Below, piece after piece: positions 43,394-53,986 of a stretch of DNA of 64,000 nt; position 1 is the first letter of the stretch, and every line of letters starts with the position of its first letter. The position numbers and the translations under genes were made by a program. The notes below the pieces were generated by a model. That model was not told the DNA's origin and searched no databases. It saw only the letters and a program-made list of their open reading frames with translations. This DNA comes from an uncultured Pseudoteredinibacter sp. (GTDB lineage: Bacteria; Pseudomonadota; Gammaproteobacteria; Pseudomonadales; Cellvibrionaceae), in assembly GCF_947502065.1 (NCBI RefSeq), contig NZ_CANMYE010000002.1:1-64000 (forward strand), read 5' to 3'.

Positions 43394-45397
43394 ATGCAGG
43401 AGAGACTTGTGTTTCAGTTCAAAAACTTAGCCATTCGATACAAACTACTACTGATTGTCTTAGCACCTTTATTACTCGCCCTCTTTTTTATTGGTAGCAA
43501 ATTACTACTCCTAAAAGAAAGCTCCGATCAAATGAGTAAGAGCCGAGACCTAAGTATATTAGCTATGAATGCCAATCAACTGGTGCACGAAATCCAGAAA
43601 GAACGTGGTATGACAGCTATCTTTCTAAGTAGTCAAGGTGCTCGCTTTGCCGACAAAATCAAAGAACAGCGTAAAGATACCGACAAACTTCTGAGTGCTT
43701 ATCGAAAGAGTTACAGCGAGTTAAGTTATACGCTAAGCAGCCCTGAACAGAAAAAACTTGGGCAGTCCATTAATCAGCAGCTGAGCGATCTGTCAGAGAT
43801 CCGCAAAAAAATCGATGCTATAAACATCCCCATCAATGAGGCCCTGGGAAAATTCACAGAGAAAAACAAAAACCTATTAGATCTAAATACTCAACTTAGT
43901 CTAGAACTCAATGACCCAGACCTATCGAGATCCGCTACCGCTTACGTGTACTTTTTGCAAGCCAAGGAAAGAGCCGGAATTGAACGTGCCGTAATCGCAT
44001 CAATCCTCTCTTCAGGTGGCGAGCAAAGTTCGTTGCGAAAGAAAGCCACCACACTAGGCATTGAACAAGAGAAGTTTATGGAACTTTTTAGGAGTCTTGC
44101 CAGTGAAGCCTTACTTAGGAATTCAGAAAAGCACCGCGATGCACAACTCTGGCAAAATATACAGAATGTCAGAGATGCCGTTTCGGAAGGGCGTGCAGAC
44201 AATTCGGTAGAAGCTTCAGATTGGTTTGATATGGCCTCCCAAAGAATAAACCTTCTTAAAAAGGCGGAATTGGCGATAGAGGCCGACTTCCAGAAGATGA
44301 TGAGTGACAAGAAAGATTCCAGCCAATCAGCTTTCTACACTATTTTAGTTGTCGCTATTGCGGGTATTACCATAGCGGTTTTGCTTTGTAGCTATACCGT
44401 AAAAGGAATTACCGAACAACTAAAAACCATCTCTTCAGCTATGTATCAGCTTGGCGAAAAATCTAACCTAAAGGCCCACGCCCAAAGCAATAGCGATGAT
44501 GACCTTGGCCAACTGGCGGATTCATTCAATGCCATGGTGGCACAGATGCGCACACTCATTCACAACACCAAAGAAGCCGATAGCTCACTAAACAAAACAG
44601 TAAGCACATTAGAAAATATTTCAGAGGCGGTAAACGAACAAGTTAATTCTGGACTGGGTCAAACTCAGATGGCCGCCGTAGCAATGAACCAGATGGGTTC
44701 TACCGTACAAGAAGTCGCTCAAAACTGTTCCCAAGCAGCTTCTCAGTCTGAGGAAGCCAATTCCTCCGCTGAATCTGGCAATCAAATGCTGCAAGCTGTG
44801 CTCAGTGAAATGAAGCAATTAAGCAATGAACTGAGCAGTACCAATCAAGTCATTCAATCGTTAGCAGAAGATAGCAGCGAGATAGGCTCAATCCTGGACG
44901 TCATTCGAGGTGTTGCTGAACAGACCAACCTACTGGCTCTAAACGCAGCAATTGAAGCCGCGAGAGCTGGAGAACAAGGTCGGGGCTTTGCAGTAGTGGC
45001 GGATGAAGTGCGCTCGCTCGCCTCTAAAACCCAGGAATCTACCGGACAGATTCAAGACAATATCGAAAAACTTCAACAAGGCAGTTCCAAAGCCGTAAGT
45101 GCCATCAGCAGCAGTTTGGAGCTTGCCGAAAATACGGCAAAAAGCCTAAACGATAGCAGCGAAAACATCGGTATTGTTATCCAGCAAATTTCAAACTTGA
45201 ACAAAATGAACATTCAAATCGCAACGGCGACTGAAGAGCAATCTATTGCTGTCGAAGACATCAACAAAAACGTTCAATTCATTCAAGAACAGTACAATAA
45301 AACCAGCACTAGCTTAAAGTCATTGAACACCGCCACCGATGAAGTCAGCGATCTATCAAGGAATCTATCTGAAAACGTTAAACAGTTTCAGGTATAG
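43394..45397 (+). CDS. Methyl-accepting chemotaxis protein with NIT sensor
   Basis: This 667-residue receptor starts at an ATG. A GTG at 43409 has the better Shine-Dalgarno (GGAGAG) and may be the true start. TM1 is at about residues 18-38. The periplasmic domain (about 40-310) carries [18 protein letters not shown], typical of the nitrate/nitrite-sensing NIT fold. TM2 (about 315-335), HAMP (337-390) and a long signalling coiled coil follow. The hairpin tip reads [35 protein letters not shown], the invariant CheA/CheW-binding segment. No CheB/CheR-binding pentapeptide ends the chain. It probably senses nitrate/nitrite or another small anion. Confidence 0.9.
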   Translation: MQERLVFQFKNLAIRYKLLLIVLAPLLLALFFIGSKLLLLKESSDQMSKSRDLSILAMNANQLVHEIQKERGMTAIFLSSQGARFADKIKEQRKDTDKLLSAYRKSYSELSYTLSSPEQKKLGQSINQQLSDLSEIRKKIDAINIPINEALGKFTEKNKNLLDLNTQLSLELNDPDLSRSATAYVYFLQAKERAGIERAVIASILSSGGEQSSLRKKATTLGIEQEKFMELFRSLASEALLRNSEKHRDAQLWQNIQNVRDAVSEGRADNSVEASDWFDMASQRINLLKKAELAIEADFQKMMSDKKDSSQSAFYTILVVAIAGITIAVLLCSYTVKGITEQLKTISSAMYQLGEKSNLKAHAQSNSDDDLGQLADSFNAMVAQMRTLIHNTKEADSSLNKTVSTLENISEAVNEQVNSGLGQTQMAAVAMNQMGSTVQEVAQNCSQAASQSEEANSSAESGNQMLQAVLSEMKQLSNELSSTNQVIQSLAEDSSEIGSILDVIRGVAEQTNLLALNAAIEAARAGEQGRGFAVVADEVRSLASKTQESTGQIQDNIEKLQQGSSKAVSAISSSLELAENTAKSLNDSSENIGIVIQQISNLNKMNIQIATATEEQSIAVEDINKNVQFIQEQYNKTSTSLKSLNTATDEVSDLSRNLSENVKQFQV

Positions 45398-45400
45398 AAC

Positions 45401-45434
45401 AAAAACGGCGAATAGCGTTAAACGCTATTCGCCG
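45401..45434 (-). terminator. Intrinsic terminator (minus strand)
   Basis: Stem 45406-45419 with 45421-45434 is a nearly perfect 14-bp dyad around one base. On the minus strand it is followed by GTTTTTG, so it would end the transcript of the converging M14 gene. On the plus strand no T-run follows, so it can only slow or protect the chemoreceptor mRNA. Confidence 0.75.
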
Positions 45435-45473
45435 CGAATCTTAACCCTAGGGCAAGTAAAAAGATGGGTCGAG

Positions 45474-46613
45474 CTACCTTAAATCTGGAAGTAATTCGGC
45501 CATCAATTCCAAAGTAGAAACCCCTAATACTCTTGATCGTTCTGGTGACCAACCCTCTTTTTCATCAGGAATGTTGGCATTATCTTTAAACGGCATTTCT
45601 ATGGTGAAAGACAAACAATCAAAACGCTGCCCCACCTGATTACAGGCGATACGTAAATCTGCCTTACCAGGCTCATCTTTGTCATAACCATAGACAGATT
45701 GAAAATCTGGATTAATTTCTTGATAGCGACGACGGAATCGCTCTTCTAACTCTTGCAGGCGCAGGGAATAAGCAGGATTGCCTTCACAACCTGCGGTGAA
45801 CACATAGGGCAACTCTTCATCACCATGAATATCTAGGAACATATCCACGCCAATTCTGTCCATGGCATTGCGCACCATAAGCACTTCCGGGCTAGCTTCA
45901 GCACTAGGGTCTTGCCAAGCACGGTTAAGATCGGTGCCAGCGCCATTGGTACGAAGATTACCCGCCCATGAACCATCGGGGTTCATATTTACCACAAAAT
46001 AGATATCAGCGCCCATTAACAAAGCTTCGCTATCAGGCATGGCGAATAGCTTTTCTAGCAAGCCCTCCATAAACCATTCCGCCATGGTTTCACCTGGGTG
46101 TTGACGGGCGATTAACCACAAATTACGTTTTGTAGTATTTTCTGCAGAGCTCGCAAACTTAAACAACTCAACACTGTGGCCATCGACCGTCTGACATTGA
46201 TCGATTTGCTCACAGCGCTTATGGCTATTAATGGTTGTTAACAGTTGCTGGTGGCGAGCCTTGTCATACGGTGCAAAATAAGAGTAATAAACTTTACCCT
46301 GCTCTGACTGATGTTGCCATTTCAACTGGCCATCCTGGTATTGAGCCGGGACACGGAACCAGTTTTCACGATCATATGAAGCAACAACGTTATAATTCTC
46401 CCACGCATCAGCATAGGAAGCCTTGCTAGCATTATCAAGACTAAAGCCCATCGTTTGATTGGCACAATTTGATACCGAAAAATAAAACCACTGGAAGTAA
46501 TCAGCCGCTATATCACGGCGAATCTCTAAGCTAATCTGCTCAGGATTAGTGGCATCTTTTACGACAATATTGCCACCATCAAAGTCGCTGGCGATTGAAA
46601 CAGTTGTACTCAT
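45474..46613 (-). CDS. M14-family zinc carboxypeptidase, cytosolic (CCP-like)
   Basis: This 379-residue protein has an N-terminal beta-sandwich domain (about 1-130) with the FQWFYFSVSN pattern of cytosolic carboxypeptidases. The catalytic M14 domain follows. Zinc ligands are HPGE (about residues 191-194) and the His of DIHGDEE. GTDLNRAW holds the substrate-binding Asn-Arg, and a Glu in SFTIEMPF is the likely catalytic base. There is no signal peptide. Relatives remove C-terminal residues, in eukaryotes polyglutamate from tubulin; the bacterial substrate is unknown. It is read towards a good terminator and lies downstream of putA on the same strand. Confidence 0.85.
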   Translation of the reverse strand: MSTTVSIASDFDGGNIVVKDATNPEQISLEIRRDIAADYFQWFYFSVSNCANQTMGFSLDNASKASYADAWENYNVVASYDRENWFRVPAQYQDGQLKWQHQSEQGKVYYSYFAPYDKARHQQLLTTINSHKRCEQIDQCQTVDGHSVELFKFASSAENTTKRNLWLIARQHPGETMAEWFMEGLLEKLFAMPDSEALLMGADIYFVVNMNPDGSWAGNLRTNGAGTDLNRAWQDPSAEASPEVLMVRNAMDRIGVDMFLDIHGDEELPYVFTAGCEGNPAYSLRLQELEERFRRRYQEINPDFQSVYGYDKDEPGKADLRIACNQVGQRFDCLSFTIEMPFKDNANIPDEKEGWSPERSRVLGVSTLELMAELLPDLR

Positions 46614-46770
46614 AGGAATCTCACTTTATTTATCAACACGCAAGGATTACATCCTTGGCATGCAAAAGATGGCGTTCTTATTAATGACGCCTAATGTATC
46701 TAGCAGCTCTTTAGAAACCATAAAGAAGCGCCATAAAATAGCCGCACAGTTAAGCAAATTTTTAAACATA

Positions 46771-46808
46771 AAAAAAGCCCAACTCAGCGCTTATTCCACG
46801 AGTTGGGC
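46771..46808 (-). terminator. Intrinsic terminator after putA
   Basis: GCCCAACTC (46777-46785) pairs with GAGTTGGGC (46800-46808). On the minus strand the stem is followed by a run of seven T. It lies 47-80 bp after the putA stop codon. Confidence 0.88.
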
Positions 46809-46854
46809 GAAAGATGCTTCGGCTTTACAGCCGTTGCGGGAGATTTGTTCGCTC

Positions 46855-49800
46855 TTAGTCTTCAGAGATCGACATTAAAGAGGCATTACCACCAGCAGCG
46901 GTTGTATCGGTAGTAATGGTTTTTTCGATAAACAAACGCTGTTCAAAAAATGCCGCACTGGCTTGCAACTGAGTCAAAATAGCGCCTTCACGCTGTGCTA
47001 ATACAGCTTGCAACTCAGAGCTAAACGCCGGTACTAAAACAGCCGCCAACTCTGGGCTAGCCAAAGCTGCTGCCAGTTCACTGTCATTAATTGCGAAGAT
47101 AAGATCACTAGGCATATCCGCTTCTTTGGCAAACGCTTGCAGGTGCTGGAACAGCGCTTGATCACCGTCTTGCAGGTGAACCAATAAGGCGTTACCGGCC
47201 AATAACGCCGAAATAAGTGGCGCAAAGAAATCACAGTAGCTCTGCCCCTTCTCTTTTAGCGCCAACAAAACGCCTCGAGCATCGTGCCCTAACAAATTGC
47301 TTTCACCGGTTGGACCAGGCAATTCTTTAATTCTTGAGAAGCGATCATCCATAGCCTGCAAGCTATCCTGGCTGCTGTGTAGCATTGCCTCAAGATTCGG
47401 GAAGCTGTCCAAACCCGCCATATTGGCAAGTAGCCTGCGTAACTGATTCAAGCGCCCATCAAAACCAATCGCGTTCCAACGAGCTTGTGCGAATGAAACC
47501 TTAGCTATTAAGCGATCTACCACCGCGTCGCGTTTTGGTTCTGGCAATTGCAACTGGATAGTGTTTGCTACAGAGTCACTGGCATTCTCCATACTCTTCA
47601 CCAGCGCCTGCAAATAAGCAGGGCCTCCAGCTTTAGGGCCAGTACCTGACAAGCCACGACCACCAAAGGGCTGCACACCGACAACCGCACCAATAATATT
47701 GCGATTAATGTAAACATTGCCCACTTTGGCTTGCATCGCAACCTTATCGCAAACGGCCTGAATACGACTATGCACACCTAAGGTTAAGCCAAAGCCAGCA
47801 CGGTTAATTTGCGCGATAACATCATCCAGCTCACTGCCTTTAAAGCGCACCACATGCACTACTGGGCCGAAAACCTCTTCGTGTAATAAATCTAAACTTT
47901 GCAGCTCGTACAAATGCGGCGCAAAATAATTGCCCTGTGGCAAATTACTATCGATAGCACAGGCATAATGTAAGCGCGCTTTTTTATCGGATAACTCCGC
48001 TAGGCGTTGCTGATGCGCTTGCAAACGCGATAGCGCAGCTTGATCGATAACGGGGCCCACATCGGTACTTAACCACTGCGGATCACCAACATGCAACTCT
48101 GCCATGGCACCTTTAATCATGGTGATGACTTTATCGGCAATGTCTTCTTGCAAAAATAGCACGCGTAAAGCCGAACAACGCTGACCCGCCGATTGAAAAC
48201 CTGAAGACATAACATCATCAACCACCTGCTCTGGCAGTGCAGTTGAATCTACAATCATGGCATTTTGACCGCCTGTTTCGGCCACCAAGGGCGCCGAGTT
48301 TTCTTCACGCGCGGCCAAAGTTCGATTGATCCACTGGCCGGTAGCGGTTGAACCCGTAAACATGACCGCCGCAATGCGCTGATCAGGCACTAGCTTTTCA
48401 CCTACAGGCTTACCTGGGCCAATAATTAGCTGCAACACATCGGCAGGCAAGCCCTGCTCACGCCACAGTTCGACACAGCGCAGTGCCACCAAACTGGTTT
48501 GCTCAGCAGGCTTAGCTAAAACCGTATTACCGGTAACCAAAGCCGCGGCAATCTGACCTAGGAAAATGGCCAATGGAAAATTCCAAGGGCTAATACAAAG
48601 CACAACACCGCGTGCTTGTACTTTATTTTCATTAAATAAAGTTTCCGCTTGGCGAGCGTAGTATCGGCAAAAATCTACAGCCTCACGAATTTCTGCAATT
48701 GCATCAGGAATCGATTTACCCGCCTCTTTTACACACAAGGCCAAAAATTCATCACGATTGGCTTCAAGCGCATCGGCCATTGCATTCAACAGCTCTGCAC
48801 GCTCAGCTGCCGTGCGAGCCGCCCATACCGACTGGGACGCCTGAACTTGCTGAAGCTTCCCTTCAATGGCCGACTCGCTATCAAACTGTAGATGACCAAT
48901 CAGCTCTTCTTGATTCGCCGGGTTACGTACTTCGCTATCGCCTGTGGCCTTCGCAGCCACCGTCAGCCAATTGTCCAGCAAAGCAGTTAAAGCGGCTTTT
49001 GCAGGCTCGGTGTGATTACAATCCGTAAGATCAAAGCCAACGGAGTTTTTACGGGCTACGATATCTTCACTTATTGAGGAAAACTCGTTTTCAAAAATAT
49101 CTTCTGGCAGAGGAATTACCGAATTGCTTTTCTTTTTCCACGACTCAACTGTGGCAAAAGGATCTTCCAATAAAGATTCAACCGGAATCGATTCATCAAC
49201 AATATTGTTCACAAAAGAGCTGTTAGCGCCATTTTCTAGCAGGCGGCGAACCAAGTAAGCCAGCAAATCGGCGTGCTCACCTACGGGGGCATAAATACGA
49301 CAACTGATACCTTCATCGGCCACCATATTTTCATAAAGCGCCTCACCCATGCCGTGCAAACGTTGGAATTCAAAACCCTTACGCTCGCTATCCATGGCCA
49401 GAATGCTAGCAACACTATAGGCATTATGGGTAGCGAACTGCGGGAAAATACAATCTCTAGCGGCTAATAATTTTTGGGCACAAACTTGGTAGCTAACATC
49501 TGTAGATGCTTTACGGGTAAATACCGGATAGCCTTCCAGGCCTTCTTCTTGGCTCCACTTAATTTCCGAATCCCAGTAAGCACCTTTCACTAGGCGAACC
49601 ATAATCCGACGACCACCTTTGCGAGCCAGCTGTATAATCCAATCGATCACCAAATGAGCGCGCTTTTGATAGGCCTGAATCGCCAAGCCAAAACCTTCCC
49701 AACCAGCGAGGTCTTCATCGAGATAAACTGCTTCGATAATATCGAAAGAAAGATCTAAACGGTCGGCCTCTTCGGCATCAACGGTAAAACCAATATCATA

Positions 49801-50649
49801 GTGCTTTGCGGCAAGCGCCAATTCTTTTAAGCGTGGAACCAGTTCGTCCATTACTCGCTGGCGATGAGAAAACTCATAACGCGGATGAATAGCCGACAGT
49901 TTTACCGAAATGCCGGGGCTTTCTTCAGGTCCAGCATTTGCGGCTGCCTTACCAATAGACTCAATGGCATCCATATAGCTTTGGAAATAACGCTGAGCAT
50001 CGGCATCGGTACGCGCGCCTTCACCTAGCATATCGTAAGAATAGCGATAGCCTTTGGCTTCTTCTTCGCTGGCACGTTTTAGCGCCTGAATAATGGTAGT
50101 ACCCAATACAAACTGAGTGCCCATAATTTGCATGGCATAGCGAACTGCGCGGCGAATAACTGGCTCGCCAACGCGACCCATGGTTTGCTTTAAAATGCCG
50201 AAATTACGGCGATTATTTTCATCGCTGTAATTAACCATCTTGCCGGTAAGCAATAGCCCCCAAGCAGAGGCATTTACAAACAAGGAATCTGAATTGCCAA
50301 GATGCGAATCCCAATCACCACCTGATAATTTATCGCGAATCAATCGATCCATGGTGTCTTTATCTGGCACACGCAACAGCGCTTCAGCCAAACACATCAG
50401 GACAATGCCTTCGTCGGTAGATAGCGAGAACTCCTGCAATAGTGCGTCCACGCCACCCTTGCCTTCTTGCTCTTTACGGATATGTAAAATCAAATCGCGA
50501 GCTTTTTGCCAAATTTTAGCTCTAGAGATGGCATCAATTTGGTCCTGGGCCAATAACTCCTCTACGACTTGACCTTCGTCCATACGATAAGCATTGCGTA
50601 TACTTTGACGCAATTCGCTCTGGGCATTGTGATTTTCTGGGTACAGCAT
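46855..50649 (-). CDS. putA: Bifunctional proline dehydrogenase / L-glutamate-gamma-semialdehyde dehydrogenase
   Basis: This 1264-residue PutA oxidises proline to glutamate. The proline dehydrogenase barrel (about 170-470) has the FAD/substrate blocks MVRLVKGAYWDSEIK and FATHNAYSVASI, with RLHGMGEALY further on. The aldehyde dehydrogenase domain (about 570-1030) has SPWNFPLAIFLGQIAAAL, FTGSTATG, ETGGQNAMIV and the catalytic Cys in SAGQRCSALR. A C-terminal ALDH-superfamily-like domain makes it a long (type B) PutA. The N-terminus has no ribbon-helix-helix DNA-binding domain, so unlike E. coli PutA it should not repress its own gene. The divergent Lrp-type regulator probably does that job. Confidence 0.95.
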   Translation of the reverse strand: MLYPENHNAQSELRQSIRNAYRMDEGQVVEELLAQDQIDAISRAKIWQKARDLILHIRKEQEGKGGVDALLQEFSLSTDEGIVLMCLAEALLRVPDKDTMDRLIRDKLSGGDWDSHLGNSDSLFVNASAWGLLLTGKMVNYSDENNRRNFGILKQTMGRVGEPVIRRAVRYAMQIMGTQFVLGTTIIQALKRASEEEAKGYRYSYDMLGEGARTDADAQRYFQSYMDAIESIGKAAANAGPEESPGISVKLSAIHPRYEFSHRQRVMDELVPRLKELALAAKHYDIGFTVDAEEADRLDLSFDIIEAVYLDEDLAGWEGFGLAIQAYQKRAHLVIDWIIQLARKGGRRIMVRLVKGAYWDSEIKWSQEEGLEGYPVFTRKASTDVSYQVCAQKLLAARDCIFPQFATHNAYSVASILAMDSERKGFEFQRLHGMGEALYENMVADEGISCRIYAPVGEHADLLAYLVRRLLENGANSSFVNNIVDESIPVESLLEDPFATVESWKKKSNSVIPLPEDIFENEFSSISEDIVARKNSVGFDLTDCNHTEPAKAALTALLDNWLTVAAKATGDSEVRNPANQEELIGHLQFDSESAIEGKLQQVQASQSVWAARTAAERAELLNAMADALEANRDEFLALCVKEAGKSIPDAIAEIREAVDFCRYYARQAETLFNENKVQARGVVLCISPWNFPLAIFLGQIAAALVTGNTVLAKPAEQTSLVALRCVELWREQGLPADVLQLIIGPGKPVGEKLVPDQRIAAVMFTGSTATGQWINRTLAAREENSAPLVAETGGQNAMIVDSTALPEQVVDDVMSSGFQSAGQRCSALRVLFLQEDIADKVITMIKGAMAELHVGDPQWLSTDVGPVIDQAALSRLQAHQQRLAELSDKKARLHYACAIDSNLPQGNYFAPHLYELQSLDLLHEEVFGPVVHVVRFKGSELDDVIAQINRAGFGLTLGVHSRIQAVCDKVAMQAKVGNVYINRNIIGAVVGVQPFGGRGLSGTGPKAGGPAYLQALVKSMENASDSVANTIQLQLPEPKRDAVVDRLIAKVSFAQARWNAIGFDGRLNQLRRLLANMAGLDSFPNLEAMLHSSQDSLQAMDDRFSRIKELPGPTGESNLLGHDARGVLLALKEKGQSYCDFFAPLISALLAGNALLVHLQDGDQALFQHLQAFAKEADMPSDLIFAINDSELAAALASPELAAVLVPAFSSELQAVLAQREGAILTQLQASAAFFEQRLFIEKTITTDTTAAGGNASLMSISED

Positions 50650-50858
50650 GAAAGCTCCAAACTACCGAAATTCGAATGTTTGGCATTATAGAGATTACAC
50701 ATCAGAATTAGATTGCAAAAATGGCAATTAAATAGCACAATATTTTGATCTGCATTAGGTATGCGGAATTATAGACTTTAATAACAATAAGAGATTAACG
50801 CCTGAGCCCAAATAATCCTTTAGGATTTATGTACTTAGCCCCAAGCGAGCATTGATCT

Positions 50859-51356
50859 ATGAGCCGTAAAATTAAGAGTGACAAGCCCTTTAAACCTGAT
50901 CGCACCGATCTGGTGATCCTTAATACCCTTCAAAAAGAAGGCCGCATCTCCAATGTAGAGCTGGCTAACCGGGTACATTTAAGCCCCAGCCCATGCCTTG
51001 AGCGTGTTCGCCGCTTAGAATCTGAAGGCTATATCCGCAGCTATGGCGCCAAGCTGGATGCCACCATGCTGGATTTAGCCATGGTGGCCTATGTGCAGGT
51101 TACGCTCGATCGCACCACAGGCGATGTGTTTGATAACTTCAAGCAAGCAGTGGTGACACTGCCACAAGTGGCCGAATGCGATATGGTTGCCGGCGGCTTT
51201 GATTACCTTGTAAAGCTGCGCATGAAAGATATGGAATCGTATCGTGATGTCCTAGGCAAGCTGGTTGATCTACCTGGGGTTGCTCAAACCCATACCTATA
51301 TTGTTATCGAAAGCGTTAAAGAAGATGCCGGCCTGCCTATTGGCGGCAAAAACTAA
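50859..51356 (+). CDS. Lrp/AsnC-family regulator (putA regulator candidate)
   Basis: A 165-residue Lrp-type protein. HTH at about residues 17-60 (ILNTLQKEGRISNVELANRVHLSPSPCLERVRRLESEG) and RAM effector domain at about 75-155, with the MVAGGFDYLVKLRMKDMESYRDVL block. It is divergent from putA across a 209-bp AT-rich gap, the arrangement known for PutR and BkdR-type activators that sense the amino acid they degrade. I infer proline-responsive control of putA. A short palindrome (AATCCT-TT-AGGATT, 50814-50827) lies 31 bp before the start. Confidence 0.92.
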   Translation: MSRKIKSDKPFKPDRTDLVILNTLQKEGRISNVELANRVHLSPSPCLERVRRLESEGYIRSYGAKLDATMLDLAMVAYVQVTLDRTTGDVFDNFKQAVVTLPQVAECDMVAGGFDYLVKLRMKDMESYRDVLGKLVDLPGVAQTHTYIVIESVKEDAGLPIGGKN

Positions 51357-51380
51357 AACGAAAAATAGAATTCGAGCGCA

Positions 51381-52382
51381 TTACAGTGCTCGCAGCTGCT
51401 CACTCAGCGGATGCGGGCACCAAAAATACTGCCGCCGAATATACTCACTTCCCCAAAGCTCAATAGCATTGTGCAGCTCCACAATGATAGGCTGCAATGC
51501 CTGCTCACCCAAGCGATAAGCGTGCATCTGTCCTAGCAATTGCTGACTTTGTTCTGCACTAAGTTGCTGTTTTACATAACCCATAATATGCATAAGGGCG
51601 TTAACAATCGCACCACGACTAGGCTCTTGCTTAAATATTTGCATAAACCCCAAGCGGTACTCTTCAAACTGAGCCGAGAAATTATCTGCATTGCGACAAG
51701 CCAACAACTTACCTAAACGCTTATAAGCCGGCACACTATAGGCCATCACTGTGTATTTATAGCGACTGTGAAAATCCAATAGCTCGGAGAAAGACTGAGA
51801 TTGTTGAATCTTGCTTAGCCGATGATGAGCATAAACTGCAACAAGAAAGCGATCCAAGCTTGGCCCATGGTGCAAATCGCATTCTTGCACGACAGGCAAA
51901 GCTGGCAAGCGACGTTTTAGCTCGGCGGCAAATACCCCATCAATATAGCGAGCCTCTGAATTAGCTTGATCACTGCTTCGTTGATCACTAATGAGCTGTG
52001 CACTTGCCAATGCACAGCTAGGCGAGCGCTGCATAAATATATAGCCATTTAAATTTTGGCAGGCTCGAAAGATCTCCTCACAGCTTTGAATCATTGCAGG
52101 GGCTAGATTCTCTTTAAGATCTAACTTCCCTTGCTGGCCAGGGTTACGCCTAAGCTCGACAGCACCAGCATCTTCATAGAGTGCAATCGTTGGCCTAGGC
52201 ACTCCAAACCCAGCACTGAGCTCCGGGCAAAAGCCATGCATTGACAGCAAACCAGATAAACTGGCTTGCAATAATGCTGAACGCTTATGGGCACCATCAT
52301 AGCGAACCGACTCACCCAATAGACAGGCACTCACTCCGAGCGCAGGCTTACTATCTGCGATACTAGAGTCCAAACTGTCCAT
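51381..52382 (-). CDS. DUF523/DUF1722 protein (YbgA-like)
   Basis: This 333-residue protein joins two families. The N-terminal DUF523 domain (about 15-155) starts LGVSACLLGESVRYDGAHKRS and includes FCPELSAGFGVPRP and SPSCA. It has conserved Cys residues that may bind an Fe-S cluster or metal. The C-terminal DUF1722 (YbgA-like) helical domain (about 190-310) has LLDFHSRYKYTVMAYS and ALMHIMGYVKQQLS. The fusion is common in Gammaproteobacteria, often near light- or nucleotide-related genes, but no function is established. It converges with the lrp-type gene. Confidence 0.85.
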   Translation of the reverse strand: MDSLDSSIADSKPALGVSACLLGESVRYDGAHKRSALLQASLSGLLSMHGFCPELSAGFGVPRPTIALYEDAGAVELRRNPGQQGKLDLKENLAPAMIQSCEEIFRACQNLNGYIFMQRSPSCALASAQLISDQRSSDQANSEARYIDGVFAAELKRRLPALPVVQECDLHHGPSLDRFLVAVYAHHRLSKIQQSQSFSELLDFHSRYKYTVMAYSVPAYKRLGKLLACRNADNFSAQFEEYRLGFMQIFKQEPSRGAIVNALMHIMGYVKQQLSAEQSQQLLGQMHAYRLGEQALQPIIVELHNAIELWGSEYIRRQYFWCPHPLSEQLRAL

Positions 52383-52762
52383 ATTAAATCCTTAACTACA
52401 AGCACTTATGCGACCTTTACGCCGCAACCCTTATATCCAACACAAAGCCCACTTCGATTCCTGGCTCGAATTTCAAGCCAAAGTTACCTAGTCCAATCGC
52501 TGCAATTACCTTAATTGGCTTCTTTAGCAATGATCTTATGCAGCATAAATCTCTAAAAAACAGCCGACAGCCGACATTTATACTAAATTGAGCCTTCTAA
52601 CTATAGATTGATTGCCCACCAACAAACAGCCTTATAACATTGCGCCTAATGGCCCCCACTAGGGCTTTAGCCGCTATTCTTACTGTACTGGTTTTACTGC
52701 ACGGGTCTTACCGTACTAGTCTTACTTACATAGCCGAATGTTGATATCGATAGGAAAGTGTT
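52383..52762. promoter_or_regulatory. Divergent regulatory region upstream of kbl
   Basis: This 380-bp stretch has no gene. Two copies of a 20-mer (52679-52698 and 52707-52726, 17 of 20 identical, 28 bp start to start) begin CTTAC and end TTACT. They lie 36-84 bp before the kbl start codon. They could be operator sites facing the same side of the helix at nearly three turns. The rest shows no clear structure. Confidence 0.4.
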
Positions 52763-53965
52763 ATGCCGAGCTCTAGCAAGAACGAATTTTATCACAGCCT
52801 GCAAAGCCAGATTGAGCAAATTAAGGCTGACGGCTTGTATAAACAAGAGCGTTACATTAGCTCACAGCAAAGCACCTCTATCGAAGTTGCTGGGCAACAA
52901 GTTATTAACCTTTGCGCCAATAACTACCTAGGCTTAGCCAACCACCCAAGCTTAATAAAAGCCGCCCAACAGGCCGCAGACGATTATGGTTTTGGCGTAG
53001 CTTCTGTGCGCTTTATTTGCGGCACCCAAACCATTCACAAGCAACTAGAAAATGAGCTGAGCAACTTCCTTAAAATGGAAGATACCATTCTTTACCCTTC
53101 CTGCTTTGATGCCAATGGTGGTCTATTTGAATCTATTCTTGGCCCAGAAGATGCCATTATCAGTGATGCGCTTAATCATGCCAGCATCATCGATGGCGTA
53201 CGCCTATGTAAGGCCAAGCGCTACCGTTATGCCAATAACAATATGAGCGAACTGGAAGCACAATTACAAAAAGCTGATGAAGACGGTGCTCGTTTTAAAT
53301 TGATTGCCACCGATGGTGTGTTTTCCATGGATGGCATTATTGCGGACCTAAAATCGCTTTGCGATCTAGCCGATAAATACAATGCCTTGGTTATGGTCGA
53401 TGACTCTCACGCGGTAGGCTTTGTTGGCGCCAATGGCCGTGGCAGCCATGAATACTGCGATGTAATGGACCGTGTAGATATTATTACTGGCACACTGGGT
53501 AAAGCCTTGGGCGGTGCATCTGGTGGTTTTACAGCAGCCAAAAAAGAAGTGGTAGAAATTTTACGTCAACGCTCACGCCCCTATTTGTTTTCTAACTCAG
53601 TAGCCCCTGGTGTTGTCGCAACATCTTTGAAAGTACTGGAGCTTTTGCGCGAAGAGCCACAATTACGCGAGCAGCTGTGGAAAAACGCCGAGTACTTCCG
53701 TGAGAAAATGAGCGCTGCCGGCTTTACTCTCGCTGGCGCGGATCATGCCATCATCCCGGTGATGATTGGCGATGCCAAACTTGCCGGCCAAATGGCGGAC
53801 AAGCTTTTGAGCAAGGGCGTTTATGTTATCGGCTTCTCATTCCCAGTCGTACCGCGCGGCGAAGCACGTATCCGCACCCAAATGTCGGCCCTGCATAGCC
53901 AAGAACAATTGGATCATGCCATTAACGCCTTTATCGAAGTGGGCAAAGAGCTAGACATCATCTAA
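52763..53965 (+). CDS. kbl: Glycine C-acetyltransferase (2-amino-3-ketobutyrate CoA ligase)
   Basis: This 400-residue enzyme matches Kbl length (about 398). It cleaves 2-amino-3-ketobutyrate with CoA to glycine and acetyl-CoA. Landmarks of the alpha-oxoamine synthase family are [14 protein letters not shown], the [10 protein letters not shown] block with the PLP Asp and His, and [14 protein letters not shown] with the Schiff-base Lys. It is followed after 21 bp by tdh, the usual threonine-degradation operon, and then by sdaA. GGAAAG precedes the ATG. The assignment is secure. Confidence 0.96.
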   Translation: MPSSSKNEFYHSLQSQIEQIKADGLYKQERYISSQQSTSIEVAGQQVINLCANNYLGLANHPSLIKAAQQAADDYGFGVASVRFICGTQTIHKQLENELSNFLKMEDTILYPSCFDANGGLFESILGPEDAIISDALNHASIIDGVRLCKAKRYRYANNNMSELEAQLQKADEDGARFKLIATDGVFSMDGIIADLKSLCDLADKYNALVMVDDSHAVGFVGANGRGSHEYCDVMDRVDIITGTLGKALGGASGGFTAAKKEVVEILRQRSRPYLFSNSVAPGVVATSLKVLELLREEPQLREQLWKNAEYFREKMSAAGFTLAGADHAIIPVMIGDAKLAGQMADKLLSKGVYVIGFSFPVVPRGEARIRTQMSALHSQEQLDHAINAFIEVGKELDII

Positions 53966-53986
53966 GCCGAGTTTAAGAGATATAAA

